A stretch of DNA of 64,000 nt from CAYXVF01 sp964468125 (GTDB taxonomy: Bacteria > Myxococcota > XYA12-FULL-58-9 > CAYXVF01), in the NCBI GenBank assembly GCA_964468125.1, contig CAYXVF010000005.1, forward strand, positions 1-64,000, written 5' to 3'. This document shows, one piece after another, positions 17,343-26,046 of this stretch (position 1 is its first letter; every line of letters begins with the position of its first letter). The notes beneath the pieces were generated by a model that did not search any database, was not told the DNA's origin, and saw only the letters and a list, made by a program, of their open reading frames with translations. A program made the translations under genes and the position numbers.

Positions 17343-18590
17343 CTAGAGCACCTTCTCGAGTCCGTAGACCCATCCGCCCGGAGAGAAGGTGTTCTGGATC
17401 AGCGCCTCGATCACGATCGCGGCGCTGAGCGCGGCTAGCGCGTAGCAAACCCGCCGCGCCCACGGGCGTTCTCGGGCCCACTCCAGCACCGGTAGCATCG
17501 AAACGCTCCAGAGGGGGACGAGCTGAGCAAACCAGCGCATACCCAACGTGCGGCCGCCGTAGTTGTTGGTTGTCAGAACGATGTAGAGAATCACGACCAC
17601 CGAACCGGCGAGAGTCGCCCACGACATCCAGCGCCTTTCTCTCGCGTGCCACACGAGACCGATTGCGCCTACCGCGAGCAAAGGACTGAGGGAGAAGAGT
17701 CCATGGTGACCGAGGAGTGAATGGAAAGCGTAGAGCCACGTTGGATCATTGAGCGCGTCCATGCCGGTGGGATTGCGCCAATAGCCCCCCGGGAAGTCGT
17801 AGAGGTCACGCTGGAGATAGAATGGGACGAAGCTTCCGCTGATTCCGTAGTAGGTGGCGAACATTGGCACCGACGCAAGCACCGCGCCGAGAGCGACCCA
17901 TACCCCAAACCGAAACGAGCGACCCGCGAGCACCAAGCCGAAGAGCGGGGTGAAGATACCGGCGGTGAGCTCATAGCTCGCGGCCAAGCCGCCGAGAATG
18001 CCGACGGATAGGGCAGTGAGACCCGGCCGGGCGGCGCGCTCCTCCAGGACGCGGTGGCAAGCCCACCACGTGAAGAACAAAAAGACCGCGGCGGGCGTGT
18101 GGTTGTTGAGTGTGACCGCGTAGCCAAAGGGAAGGGCCGCGAATGAGAGGCCGACCAAGACCATGCTCTGCACCCATGGGTCCGTGCTTCGCTCGGAGAC
18201 CCAGCGCCAAGCCACCCACAGCAAGAGAAGATAGGGCAGCACCTGGTGCACCAGGACGAGATAGTGAAGATACGCGCGTTGGTGCTCGTAGACGCGGGCG
18301 CCGGTCAGTGCGCGGACCGGCCATGCGCTCAGGGCGAGCGCAAGCGAGTAGGTCGGGGGCTTGGACGAGTACATTTTGCCGTCGACCATGACCGCATCGA
18401 CGCTGCGCTCGAAACGGGTGCCATCGTGCGAGAAACTGCCCGCGTCGAGCAGGCGCTCCACGGTGATGAAGCGTGAGAGCACGTTCGCGCCCACACGGTG
18501 CTTGGTGAACGTGAAGACTAAGAGCGCGACCGTGGCAGCGCCCAGTATCGCGCGCACCGCCAGCGGTGCTTGGGTCCAGGGGCGTTTCAT
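17343..18590 (-). CDS. Polytopic membrane protein, GT-C glycosyltransferase-like
   Basis: 415 residues from ATG 18590; an upstream extension exists but is not protein-like. About ten hydrophobic segments (for example AILGAATVALLVFTF, YLLLLWVAWRW, ALPFGYAVTLNNHTPAAVFLF). A loop after the first segment (DGTRFERSVDAVMVDGKMYS, then KPP) precedes a membrane-rich remainder, a layout seen in GT-C fold transferases using polyprenyl-phosphate sugars. No family is certain. First gene of a three-gene run with the flippase-like protein and the GT2 enzyme; I infer it transfers the sugar outside the membrane. Confidence 0.65.
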   Translation of the reverse strand: MKRPWTQAPLAVRAILGAATVALLVFTFTKHRVGANVLSRFITVERLLDAGSFSHDGTRFERSVDAVMVDGKMYSSKPPTYSLALALSAWPVRALTGARVYEHQRAYLHYLVLVHQVLPYLLLLWVAWRWVSERSTDPWVQSMVLVGLSFAALPFGYAVTLNNHTPAAVFLFFTWWACHRVLEERAARPGLTALSVGILGGLAASYELTAGIFTPLFGLVLAGRSFRFGVWVALGAVLASVPMFATYYGISGSFVPFYLQRDLYDFPGGYWRNPTGMDALNDPTWLYAFHSLLGHHGLFSLSPLLAVGAIGLVWHARERRWMSWATLAGSVVVILYIVLTTNNYGGRTLGMRWFAQLVPLWSVSMLPVLEWARERPWARRVCYALAALSAAIVIEALIQNTFSPGGWVYGLEKVL

Positions 18591-18675
18591 CGGTCGCTGG
18601 AAGGAGCATATCCACGGGCCAGGTGCAACGCGCATCGCTCGATCTTTTCCGCCGAATCGCGTAGAGCACGCCGTC

Positions 18676-19293
18676 ATGAGTCGCGCTGTTGAACCATCGA
18701 GCTCCAACGCCGCCAAGTACGCGACCACCAATCCCGTGGTGCGCCATTTGCTCGAGCGTTTTCTCGCGCGCGTGACCGACATTGCGACCGCGTCGACGCC
18801 TGCTCGCGTGATCGATCTGGGCTGCGGCGAGGGGCTCGTCGGTGAGCGTCTGCTGCAGCGCATGCCGGGGCTCACCTACCGTGGGATTGAAATGTCCCCT
18901 ACGGCGGCGCAGGACGCGAAGCGTCGCCTGCCGAAGGCCGAGGTTGTCGTCGGCGACTTGCTGAAGATTCCGGTTGAAACACAGTGGGCCCAACTCGCCC
19001 TGTGTCTCGAGGTGTTGGAGCACTTGGAGGACCCGGAGCGAGCGGTCGAGCGCATCGCGGCCTGGAGCTCATACGCAGCCATCATCTCTGTGCCCTTCGA
19101 GCCGTGGTTTCGCCTCGGTAACCTCGCGCGTGGAAAATATCTGAGTCGCGCGGGAAACCACCCAGAGCACCTTCAGCAATTCGGAATCGAGTCGCTGAGG
19201 TCGTTGCTGAGCGGCAGTTTTGACACCGTGCGGGTCGAGGTGGTCTTCCCGTGGTTGGTGGCATCTTGCCGCAAGTCACCGGTCTCCTGCTGA
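18676..19293 (+). CDS. SAM-dependent methyltransferase
   Basis: 205 residues from ATG 18676. Class I fold motif I VIDLGCGEGLVGERLL, motif II-like VVVGDL, and CLEVLEHLEDPERAVER as in UbiE/Coq3-like and glycan-biosynthesis methyltransferases. It is divergent from the GT-C-like gene, with 85 bases between, so both may share a control region. Substrate unknown; a role in sugar or lipid modification is plausible from context. Its 3' end overlaps the antisense TonB-like frame. Confidence 0.82.
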   Translation: MSRAVEPSSSNAAKYATTNPVVRHLLERFLARVTDIATASTPARVIDLGCGEGLVGERLLQRMPGLTYRGIEMSPTAAQDAKRRLPKAEVVVGDLLKIPVETQWAQLALCLEVLEHLEDPERAVERIAAWSSYAAIISVPFEPWFRLGNLARGKYLSRAGNHPEHLQQFGIESLRSLLSGSFDTVRVEVVFPWLVASCRKSPVSC

Positions 19294-19778
19294 AAACGTA
19301 AGCTTGGATGCAGCGTTACGGACTGGTCGCGTCGCCCGCGGTGGTCCCTTGATGGAGGCAAGCGCATGTTGCGGTTCCGATCGACCTTTTTTCTCCCTCT
19401 GTCGGTGCGTCCGGGCGGCGGGCGGTCTGAGACATCACCTCTCGCGATGCGCCCTACCACCGCGCGAGGAAAGAGGTTTGGCGCCGCGCGACCTCCCCTC
19501 TCGGTTTGGGCGATCTTCTCCGGGGCGGGACGCTCGAACGATCGTTCTCGAGGACGGGACTCAACCGGCGGTGGTGCTTCCGGCGGCGATTCAGGCGGCA
19601 CAACTTCGGGCTGCTGCTCATCCAACACGGGCGTTGTTATCGAGCGAACCGGCTCCGCCCGGTAACGTCGAAGAGGCACAGTGCTCCGCCGGAGTCGCAG
19701 ATAGAGACCCGCAACGAAGACGATGTGAAGCATCGCTGCGATCAGCAGGGCGATCACGAGACGACGATTGGGGCCCAC
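19173..19778 (-). CDS. TonB-like N-terminal protein, possibly truncated
   Basis: From GTG 19778 the frame gives a single membrane anchor (RRLVIALLIAAMLHIVFVAG) followed by a Pro/Glu-rich spacer (PEVVPPESPPEAPPPVESRP), the arrangement of TonB and related periplasm-spanning proteins. The rest is Arg-rich and not recognisable, and the last 120 bases run antisense inside the methyltransferase gene. No TonB C-terminal domain is seen. It is probably a truncated or frameshifted relic; only the first ~100 residues look like protein. Confidence 0.4.
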   Translation of the reverse strand: MGPNRRLVIALLIAAMLHIVFVAGLYLRLRRSTVPLRRYRAEPVRSITTPVLDEQQPEVVPPESPPEAPPPVESRPRERSFERPAPEKIAQTERGGRAAPNLFPRAVVGRIARGDVSDRPPPGRTDRGRKKVDRNRNMRLPPSRDHRGRRDQSVTLHPSLRFQQETGDLRQDATNHGKTTSTRTVSKLPLSNDLSDSIPNC

Positions 19779-19889
19779 AGTCCGCTACAACGTCGCCGAC
19801 GATGCTCGAGTTCCCATCGCCTCCGCGAGGCCTCCGGAGAGAATCAAACTACGATAACCAGGACCGCGAGAATCGCGTACACTATTGAC

Positions 19890-20792
19890 GTGACGTGGAT
19901 CCCTCCGAAGCTCCCTCCGGCTCAGGACCGCTCGGGCTCATTCTCCGGTACAGCTCCTTCGGACGTCGCAGCGGATTCCACCCCGGTCGAGGACCCGCTC
20001 GCCTTCACTCCCCTCGCTGACGATAGACCCAGCGCAGCCGCGCGCCTCAGCCCGATCCACACCCTGGCCCCAAGCCCTCGAGTTCCGAGGAGCGTCGCCG
20101 GTCGCGAGGAATGGAGGTCACGGCTCTACGCCGGGCCCACGGATCGGCAACTCGCCATTCGTTCGGGGGTGACGCCCATCGATGAGCAGACGGCCGAGGG
20201 TGTGCGGCCCGGTGAAATCTCGCTGCTCCATCAGGGATCCACCAACGCCTGTGGGACCACAACGCTGTCGATGATTCTCCGCTTCTGGCAAGGCTCCACC
20301 CAGGCCAACACCGTAGAGGCGATCGACCGGTCGATTCGACCTGGAAACTCGCCGACGGAGCCGCGTGACATCAAAGCCTACGCGCGCAGCCAGGGCCTAC
20401 GTGCCGGCGTGATCCGTGGCGGGACCCCCGCTCACCTCGTCCAGCTCATCAACCAGGGGACGCCCCCGATGATCGTGACCTACGCGGGTTCGCAGATGCA
20501 CTACGTCGCCGTGACCGGCTACGAACGGACGATTCGACACGGCGAGCCGCACCTCAGCTTCACTCTCGCTGACCCGTCAGCGGGAGTCCGAACCGTATCC
20601 CGAGCCGAGCTCGAGCAGGCATGGACACTGGGTTACCTGATTTCCATTGCGCCTTCCGGCTCTCAGGCGGTCGCAACCCTCGACGGTCGTCCGCGAAGGG
20701 CGGATCAGCTGGTGGTCTTCGACTCTCCGCCCAACGCCGTCGATGCGGCTGCGTCGATCGGCGTCGATATCGTCGGGTTGTTCACTTCGTGA
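19890..20792 (+). CDS. C39-like papain-fold peptidase
   Basis: 300 residues from GTG 19890, with TACACT just upstream that could be a -10 box for a near-leaderless message. Residues 1-100 are low-complexity Pro/Ala/Ser. The peptidase core shows LLHQGSTNACGTTTLSM (Gln115, nucleophile Cys121), MHYVAVTGY (His204) and TLADPSAG (Asp228), the oxyanion-Gln/Cys/His/Asp layout of C39-type and related cysteine peptidases. No ABC transporter or signal peptide is present, so it is not a classical bacteriocin exporter domain. The frame ends at TGA 20790-20792 but stays open afterwards. Confidence 0.68.
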   Translation: MTWIPPKLPPAQDRSGSFSGTAPSDVAADSTPVEDPLAFTPLADDRPSAAARLSPIHTLAPSPRVPRSVAGREEWRSRLYAGPTDRQLAIRSGVTPIDEQTAEGVRPGEISLLHQGSTNACGTTTLSMILRFWQGSTQANTVEAIDRSIRPGNSPTEPRDIKAYARSQGLRAGVIRGGTPAHLVQLINQGTPPMIVTYAGSQMHYVAVTGYERTIRHGEPHLSFTLADPSAGVRTVSRAELEQAWTLGYLISIAPSGSQAVATLDGRPRRADQLVVFDSPPNAVDAAASIGVDIVGLFTS

Positions 20793-20963
20793 ACCTCCGG
20801 GGACCTTCGCCCCGTCGAGACGGGCAATGTGGCGCCGGAGGACGCAAGCGTCCGAGCGTACGCCCGCGGAGACACATTGAACGAGGCAAGCGCCGCTGCA
20901 GCGGCCTACGCAGGGGAGCGAAAAATCTCGACTCATGGCGCCCGACGGTCGGGCATCGAATGA
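20793..20963 (+). other. In-frame continuation of the C39-like gene after TGA
   Basis: Reading on in the same frame past the TGA gives 56 further codons before the next stop at 20961-20963. The peptide (APEDASVRAYARGDTLNEAS, then Ala-rich and ISTHGARRSG) is protein-like in composition and codon use. The gene may originally have been about 357 residues and acquired a nonsense mutation, the TGA may be a base-call error, or stop readthrough occurs. From 20964 to 21038 nothing else is seen but the leader of the kinase gene. Confidence 0.45.
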
Positions 20964-21038
20964 CCCCTGTGGGCCGAACCCTCACCTGAACGAGCGCCTT
21001 GTCAGCCTGCGTCTGTTACCTGCATACTAAGGGCAAAT

Positions 21039-22868
21039 ATGCTGCAGTTTCTGCTCACCGCGCTCGGCGCAATCATGCTCTCCGCGGCCGGCTTGCATCT
21101 GGCCGTGGGCATGCGTCGACAGGGTGACCGCGTACATCTCAGCTTCGGGGTGACCGCCCTGCTCTTCGGGCTCTTCACGCTCTGCTCCGTGCCGATCATT
21201 GCGGCCCAAACGCTCCAGGCGGTCGAGCCGTGGGAGATCGCGAAGCGCGCGGTGAGCTGGGCTGCTTGGCTGGCCCTTCTTTGGTTCTGTCTCGAGTTCA
21301 CTGGAAACCGAAGGCTGCGATGGGTGATCCTCTTCTTCGCGCCGCCGATGTTTTTCATTCTGCCGGAACAGTTCGGCAAGGCGAACGAAATCCGATTTGT
21401 CGAGCTCCCCTGGGGCGAAACCATCTCGAGCTTCGGAGGCAGCACCGGTCCGGTCGGGTACGTCTGGATGCTGGCGTCCGTCGTAACACTGATTTACGTC
21501 GGAATCACCGCGTTCAGGCTCAGCCGGGAAGAGCGGGCACGCGGTTCGATCTTCGGTCTAGCGGTCTTGTTCTGTGCCCTTTCCATCGTCGACGACATGA
21601 TCCCCGTGATCGCGAGCTTTGGCGACGAGGCAGGATTCGCGGTCTTTGTCGTCTTGATGAACGTCTATCTCATCGACGACGTCGTGGAAGTGAAACGAGC
21701 GCGCCAAGCGGAGAAGCTCTCCAGTGCCCGCCTTCGCGCATTGGTCGATACCTCACCGGAGGCGATCCTCCTCCTGGACACGGAGCGCGATCGAATCGTC
21801 GCTGCCAACGCGCTCGCCGAGACTTTCTTCGGAGACGCAATCGTTACAGAGCCAACAGACGCGTTGGTGCGGGCTTCACAGCCGATGCAGACCGAGGGGT
21901 CGTCCGCGGAGAAGAAGCTTCACGACCTGTGCGAACGAGCCAAGGCCGGCGAACGCGTGGTCTCGGATTGGAGTCTGCGAGGCGTGGAGGGTGCCATCCC
22001 CTGCGAGCTTCGAATTCTCCGCCTCGCTCCGGAGGACCCGCTTCTTCGGATCAGCTTCATCGACTTGCGTGCGCAAGAGCTTGCGGAGCAGCGCCGAATG
22101 CTCGCCGAGGAACAAGTCCGGCGAGCACAGCGCCTCAACTCCCTCGGCCAAATGACGAGCCGAATCGCGCACGACCTCAACAATCTTCTCGTGCCGATCG
22201 TCGCTCGTACCGACCTCGCGCTCGATCACGCGGAGAACAATCCGCAGCTCAAGGGGGACCTCACAGGCATCGCCCAGGCGGCGGAGCGCGCCAGCGCTCT
22301 CGCGCGGCAGATTCTGACCTATAGTGCTGGAAAGCCGCGCGGCGAGCATTGCGACGCGCGCGAGGTCATTTCATCGGTCTTACCGCTCCTGCATACGGCG
22401 AGCGCCTCGGAAGTCGATCTAGAGGTAGAAACGACGGAACCGCTCCCGGTCGCCATCGCCCCGGAGAAGCTCGAGCAGCTGCTCACAAACCTCGTGATCA
22501 ACGCCTACCATGCGAGCTCCCCAGGAATGACAATCAGGGTCGAAGGCCAGATCGTCACTATCGATGCGACACTGAGGACACGTCACCCTGGTTTCGAGCC
22601 GGAACAGGCGGTTCTACTCGTCGTGGAAGACGATGGAATCGGCATGACCCCGGAGGTATTGGAGCGAGCATTCCAACCGTTTTTCTCGACCAAGGGACCA
22701 GATGAAGGGACAGGCCTCGGCCTTGCGATCGTCAAGGATACGGTCGAGGAAAACGGGGGATCCCTGAAGGTCGAGTCCGCTCCGGGGCGCGGAGCGAGGT
22801 TCGAGATCCTCCTCCCCGTCCCCGGCGAGACCAACGGTGACCGCGAGGCGATTCGAGATTCGGCGTAG
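21039..22868 (+). CDS. Membrane-bound PAS histidine kinase
   Basis: 609 residues. About seven hydrophobic segments fill residues 1-220, in the style of 7TM sensor kinases with no large extracellular domain. A PAS-like domain follows (RLRALVDTSPEAILLLD, about 233-350). The HisKA box has the phosphoacceptor His in QMTSRIAHDLNNLLVPI; the HATPase has NLVINAYHAS, VVEDDGIGMTPE, PFFSTK and GTGLGLAIV. No receiver and no neighbouring response regulator, so its partner is encoded elsewhere. Converges with the small gapped gene at 22872. Confidence 0.9.
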   Translation: MLQFLLTALGAIMLSAAGLHLAVGMRRQGDRVHLSFGVTALLFGLFTLCSVPIIAAQTLQAVEPWEIAKRAVSWAAWLALLWFCLEFTGNRRLRWVILFFAPPMFFILPEQFGKANEIRFVELPWGETISSFGGSTGPVGYVWMLASVVTLIYVGITAFRLSREERARGSIFGLAVLFCALSIVDDMIPVIASFGDEAGFAVFVVLMNVYLIDDVVEVKRARQAEKLSSARLRALVDTSPEAILLLDTERDRIVAANALAETFFGDAIVTEPTDALVRASQPMQTEGSSAEKKLHDLCERAKAGERVVSDWSLRGVEGAIPCELRILRLAPEDPLLRISFIDLRAQELAEQRRMLAEEQVRRAQRLNSLGQMTSRIAHDLNNLLVPIVARTDLALDHAENNPQLKGDLTGIAQAAERASALARQILTYSAGKPRGEHCDAREVISSVLPLLHTASASEVDLEVETTEPLPVAIAPEKLEQLLTNLVINAYHASSPGMTIRVEGQIVTIDATLRTRHPGFEPEQAVLLVVEDDGIGMTPEVLERAFQPFFSTKGPDEGTGLGLAIVKDTVEENGGSLKVESAPGRGARFEILLPVPGETNGDREAIRDSA

Positions 22869-22871
22869 GGG

Positions 22872-23055
22872 TCACTGCGACGGGCAAGGAACGTCGACCT
22901 GCCCGTCCTCGAAAGTGTCCCAGCATACAGGGTTCCCATTCGCGATGAAGGTGCTGGAGCCGTCTTCGAGGTCCCAACTCACCACCACCGATGATTCCCC
23001 GCCACTTCCGTCGATTCGGTCGAGGACCGCCATACTGGCTGCGGTGCCCGACTGC
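22872..23055 (-). CDS. C-terminal part of an unidentified protein, cut by a scaffold gap
   Basis: The frame running out of the gap reads SMAVLDRIDGSGGE, then VVVSWDLEDGSSTF and NPVCWDTFEDGQVDVPCPSQ before its stop at 22872-22874. It looks like an extracytoplasmic, beta-rich end with two Cys. Its N-terminal part may be the fragment on the other side of the N run. Confidence 0.5.
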
Positions 23056-23155
23056 NNNNNNNNNNNNNNNNNNNNNNNNNNNNNNNNNNNNNNNNNNNNN
23101 NNNNNNNNNNNNNNNNNNNNNNNNNNNNNNNNNNNNNNNNNNNNNNNNNNNNNNN
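23056..23155. other. Scaffold gap (100 N)
   Basis: A run of 100 N of nominal length. Unlike the first gap, its flanks do not overlap, so real sequence is missing here. Confidence 0.95.
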
Positions 23156-23373
23156 GCGACGTCTCCGAGATTCGTCGCCTGAAGGTCGTAGCGGGTGCGA
23201 AGCTCGGCAATGCGCCGAAGGGCCGCGGGAACGTCGTTGGCTGGCACGATGCGTCGCAGCTTCGCCGCCGCGCGGTTGAGGAGCTCGGCGACCGCGAGAG
23301 AAATCCTGCATTTCGCTGACGCTTTCGCGGACGACGCGATAACCCGAGCAGACTCTGGACAAGGAAATACCAT
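23156..23373 (-). CDS. N-terminal part of the gapped minus-strand gene
   Basis: The frame with LAVAELLNRAAAKLRR and AALRRIAELRTRYDLQATNL has G/C-rich third positions and reads towards the gap. Start unclear: ATG 23373 would overlap the start of the plus-strand gene at 23372 on the palindrome CATG, so the true start is probably internal. No family recognised. It may join the 22872-23055 fragment. Confidence 0.4.
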
Positions 23374-24043
23374 GAGCGATCGCACCAGCTTGCCCGCCGT
23401 AGCCTCCGCCTCCCACTCACCTCTGCCGCCGCCCACGCGCGAAGAGCTCTTGGCCCTCGCTGACCGCCGAGGCGTCGACATCGATGCTGCAAGACGACAG
23501 CTCGAAGCCCCGATCAAAAAGGGTGTGCTTTGGGTTGAAACCGAGGTCCCACGGGACTCCGGGTTGGCGCTCTCTCCCCGAGAATCCGCGCTCCGGCCCG
23601 TGCTCGGAACCGAAGCGCTTTGGTTTCTCCTGAACGACCGTCCCCTGCACGCTCTGACTGGCGTTCGTGTGGACGAAGTCCGAGAGAGCACCCGGAGCTT
23701 GGTCGATGGCGCAAATTTCTCGCTCTTTGGCTTTCGGGTGGGCGACCAGGTCGGCGGGATGCTGCAGAAACACGCCTACAAACACCGAGAGTCACGCGAA
23801 GTGAAGACACGCCAAACGCAGTTTGGAACCCGTCCCGTTTATGACCTTCAGGATCTTGGCGCGCTCGGCTCCTCGGGCATCACCGATGCGCCCTACTTGC
23901 CCGGCCGCGCCGGCACCTATGAAGCCATCGAGTCCTTTCGCGAGACCTTCGATCGGCACGACAAAGCCCTTTGGGGTGTCCTGGTCCGGCAACGTCACCA
24001 CCAGGATGACGCTGGCGAGAAGAACGGTCGACGGGTCCGATGA
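23372..24043 (+). CDS. Unidentified soluble protein, first of a two-gene pair
   Basis: 223 residues from ATG 23372 behind AAGGAAAT. No signal peptide or membrane segment. Pro/Ser-rich start, then a helical REELLALADRRGVDIDAARR motif and a mixed central part (ALRPVLGTEALWFLLNDRPL, FSLFGFRVGDQVGGMLQ, TYEAIESFRETFDRHDKALW). I do not recognise the family. It overlaps the next gene by ATGA, so the two are translated together and probably interact. Confidence 0.7.
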   Translation: MSDRTSLPAVASASHSPLPPPTREELLALADRRGVDIDAARRQLEAPIKKGVLWVETEVPRDSGLALSPRESALRPVLGTEALWFLLNDRPLHALTGVRVDEVRESTRSLVDGANFSLFGFRVGDQVGGMLQKHAYKHRESREVKTRQTQFGTRPVYDLQDLGALGSSGITDAPYLPGRAGTYEAIESFRETFDRHDKALWGVLVRQRHHQDDAGEKNGRRVR

Positions 24044-25305
24044 GCGCGCTTCGGGGCCTCCTGGGGCCGACCAAGACGCTTGCCGCCCCCGCGCCAGCCA
24101 CTCCAGGACCGCTGGACACTCCGATCCCTCCGCGGCCAGCTCCGCGTCCGACGGCGGATGACGATCATGCCGGCAACCCCTACGGCCTGGATTCGCCGCA
24201 CGACCTCGTGCATTCCGGTCTCCGATGGGATCGCATGTCGTATTGGGGCAAGGTCGCGTTCTTCTCGTCGTTTACGGGCGGAATCGGTCTCAACTTTGGA
24301 CTCATGATGGACGCGAGCGTCGGAGAGGCGCTCTTTTCCGTCAAACCGTGGCTCAATGCCCTCCTCTCCGGTGGCCTCGCCGGCGCCTGGGCGGGCTACG
24401 ACACGCTGTCGCGCGATCTTCGCACGGACATGACGATCGATTTCGAGGGTCGCCGACGTGAGACCTCGCTGTACTTTGGCCGACTCGGTCACCTCGAACG
24501 CCGCGTCAAGAAGACTACGGAAGAGGCGGACGCCCTGAAGGCGACAGGCCCCGGCGACCGAATCGCCTTTCCTCGAAAGGCGACGCGAAGAGAGGAAGGC
24601 TATGAGCTAGACGACCGAGAGGTTGCCTTCGTGAAGAAGCTCGCGGCCAACGGTCGACTCGTCGCGGACTTTGGAGAAACATCGGAATGCTACGGCCGTC
24701 CGGTGCTCCAGCGCATCGATGCGGTCGAAGCGATCGCACGCTTCTCCAGAGGCGAGCCGGTGCGCGTCATCGATGGAGCCAGCCAGGAGAGCGATCCGCG
24801 TCGCCTTCGGATCTCCGCGTCAAAAGCGTCGCTCACCGAGAGCGCTTCGATGGAGCTTCGATGGGTCGATCTCACCTATCGTTTCACCACGCAGAGCTGC
24901 CGTAGCCTTGCAGAGCTCGAGGCTGCTCACGAACGGTGCACCGGGGCCCCGCTTCCGGATGAGCTGATCGGCGTCTATCGTGACACGTCACACTACAGTG
25001 AATGCATCGCGTTGAAGTCGCGCTCGGTAAGCCGCGCCTGGCACAGGGATGATGAAGGCTGGAAGGAGTATCGCTACGACCGCGAGAAGAAACGGGTGAT
25101 CGTTCGCGGCTCGGAGCCATCACTCGGGGACTTCGACTCGCTCGACCTCATCGCGCATAGGCCGGCCTGGTGGGGATTCCTCGCCGCGGGCGGCCTCGCG
25201 CAGCTATTCCAGGGTGGGGTTCAAAGCCCCCTCCAGGCACTGCTGGTCGGTGCGATGCTGATTGGCGCGAAGAAGCTCGGCGACGGTATGCAGCGGGGAC
25301 GATAG
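24040..25305 (+). CDS. Unidentified membrane-associated protein, second of a two-gene pair
   Basis: 421 residues from ATG 24040 (overlap with the upstream stop). Pro/Ala-rich first 45 residues; likely hydrophobic hairpins near 70-125 (VAFFSSFTGGIGLNFGLMMD, LLSGGLAGAWAGYD) and at the C terminus (PAWWGFLAAGGLAQLF, ALLVGAMLIGAKKLGDGM); a charged soluble middle of about 250 residues. This is the layout of a protein anchored at both ends. No family recognised; the pair has no recognisable relative in the window. Confidence 0.7.
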   Translation: MSALRGLLGPTKTLAAPAPATPGPLDTPIPPRPAPRPTADDDHAGNPYGLDSPHDLVHSGLRWDRMSYWGKVAFFSSFTGGIGLNFGLMMDASVGEALFSVKPWLNALLSGGLAGAWAGYDTLSRDLRTDMTIDFEGRRRETSLYFGRLGHLERRVKKTTEEADALKATGPGDRIAFPRKATRREEGYELDDREVAFVKKLAANGRLVADFGETSECYGRPVLQRIDAVEAIARFSRGEPVRVIDGASQESDPRRLRISASKASLTESASMELRWVDLTYRFTTQSCRSLAELEAAHERCTGAPLPDELIGVYRDTSHYSECIALKSRSVSRAWHRDDEGWKEYRYDREKKRVIVRGSEPSLGDFDSLDLIAHRPAWWGFLAAGGLAQLFQGGVQSPLQALLVGAMLIGAKKLGDGMQRGR

Positions 25306-25377
25306 TTCTCCCCTCGTGCCTCGTTCGCATGGCCCGAGGCGCATGACTGTGCTGCGATGACGTGTTAACTAAGAGCG

Positions 25378-26037
25378 ATGGCTGACGAGGAGCAATTGGC
25401 GAAGTTCCTGAGCCGCTTGGCCCATGACGTCAGGAACGCCACCAGCTTGGTGACGCTGAACATCGAGATGGTCGCTCGCGAAGCGACCTCACAGCGCAGC
25501 CAGGATTGCCTCAACGACACCCGGGAAGCGCTACGACGCCTCGACACGATGAGCTACGGCTTGTCGCACATCATGAAGCCACCGATCGGAGAAGCCCGTT
25601 CGCTCGAGATCGCCCCCCTCGCCCAAGAACAATTCGAGGCCGCACTCCGCAGACGTGTCGAGGATGCCGCCCCCCATGTGAATGCGACCCTCGAGGTCGC
25701 CTCGAACGCGACATTTCATGCGCCGCGCGAGACGTTTGAAATCGTCTTCGCCTGCCTCTTCGACAACGCACTCGACGCGCTCGAGCCTCGGGGCAGCGGC
25801 ACCGTTCGGGTCCGCGCAGACGGCAGCCGGGTCGTGGTCGAAAACGACGGTGAGCCGATCGGAGAACGAATCCGTGACCGTCTCTTCGAGCCATTTGTGA
25901 GTGACACCGCGCATGGGCGTTTTCGCCCCGGCCTCGGGCTCACCCGCGCTCGGACAGCAGCACGACGCGGAGGTGCCACCCTCGAGCTCGAATCGAGCGA
26001 CAAAAACTCCACCCGATTCATCTTAGCTTTCGACTGA
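25378..26037 (+). CDS. Compact histidine kinase without a sensor domain
   Basis: 219 residues. It consists only of a HisKA-like helix pair with LSRLAHDVRNATSLVTL (His near residue 15) and an ATPase domain with FDNALDALEPRG, VVVENDGEPIGERIRDRLF and a shortened glycine loop (FRPGLGLTRAR). No transmembrane, PAS or receiver domain, so its input must come from a partner, and it lies alone. It could also act as a phosphatase or phosphotransfer dimer. ATG 25378 follows a weak site. Convergent with the decayed TPP-enzyme gene. Confidence 0.8.
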   Translation: MADEEQLAKFLSRLAHDVRNATSLVTLNIEMVAREATSQRSQDCLNDTREALRRLDTMSYGLSHIMKPPIGEARSLEIAPLAQEQFEAALRRRVEDAAPHVNATLEVASNATFHAPRETFEIVFACLFDNALDALEPRGSGTVRVRADGSRVVVENDGEPIGERIRDRLFEPFVSDTAHGRFRPGLGLTRARTAARRGGATLELESSDKNSTRFILAFD

Positions 26038-26046
26038 AGCGCTCTC

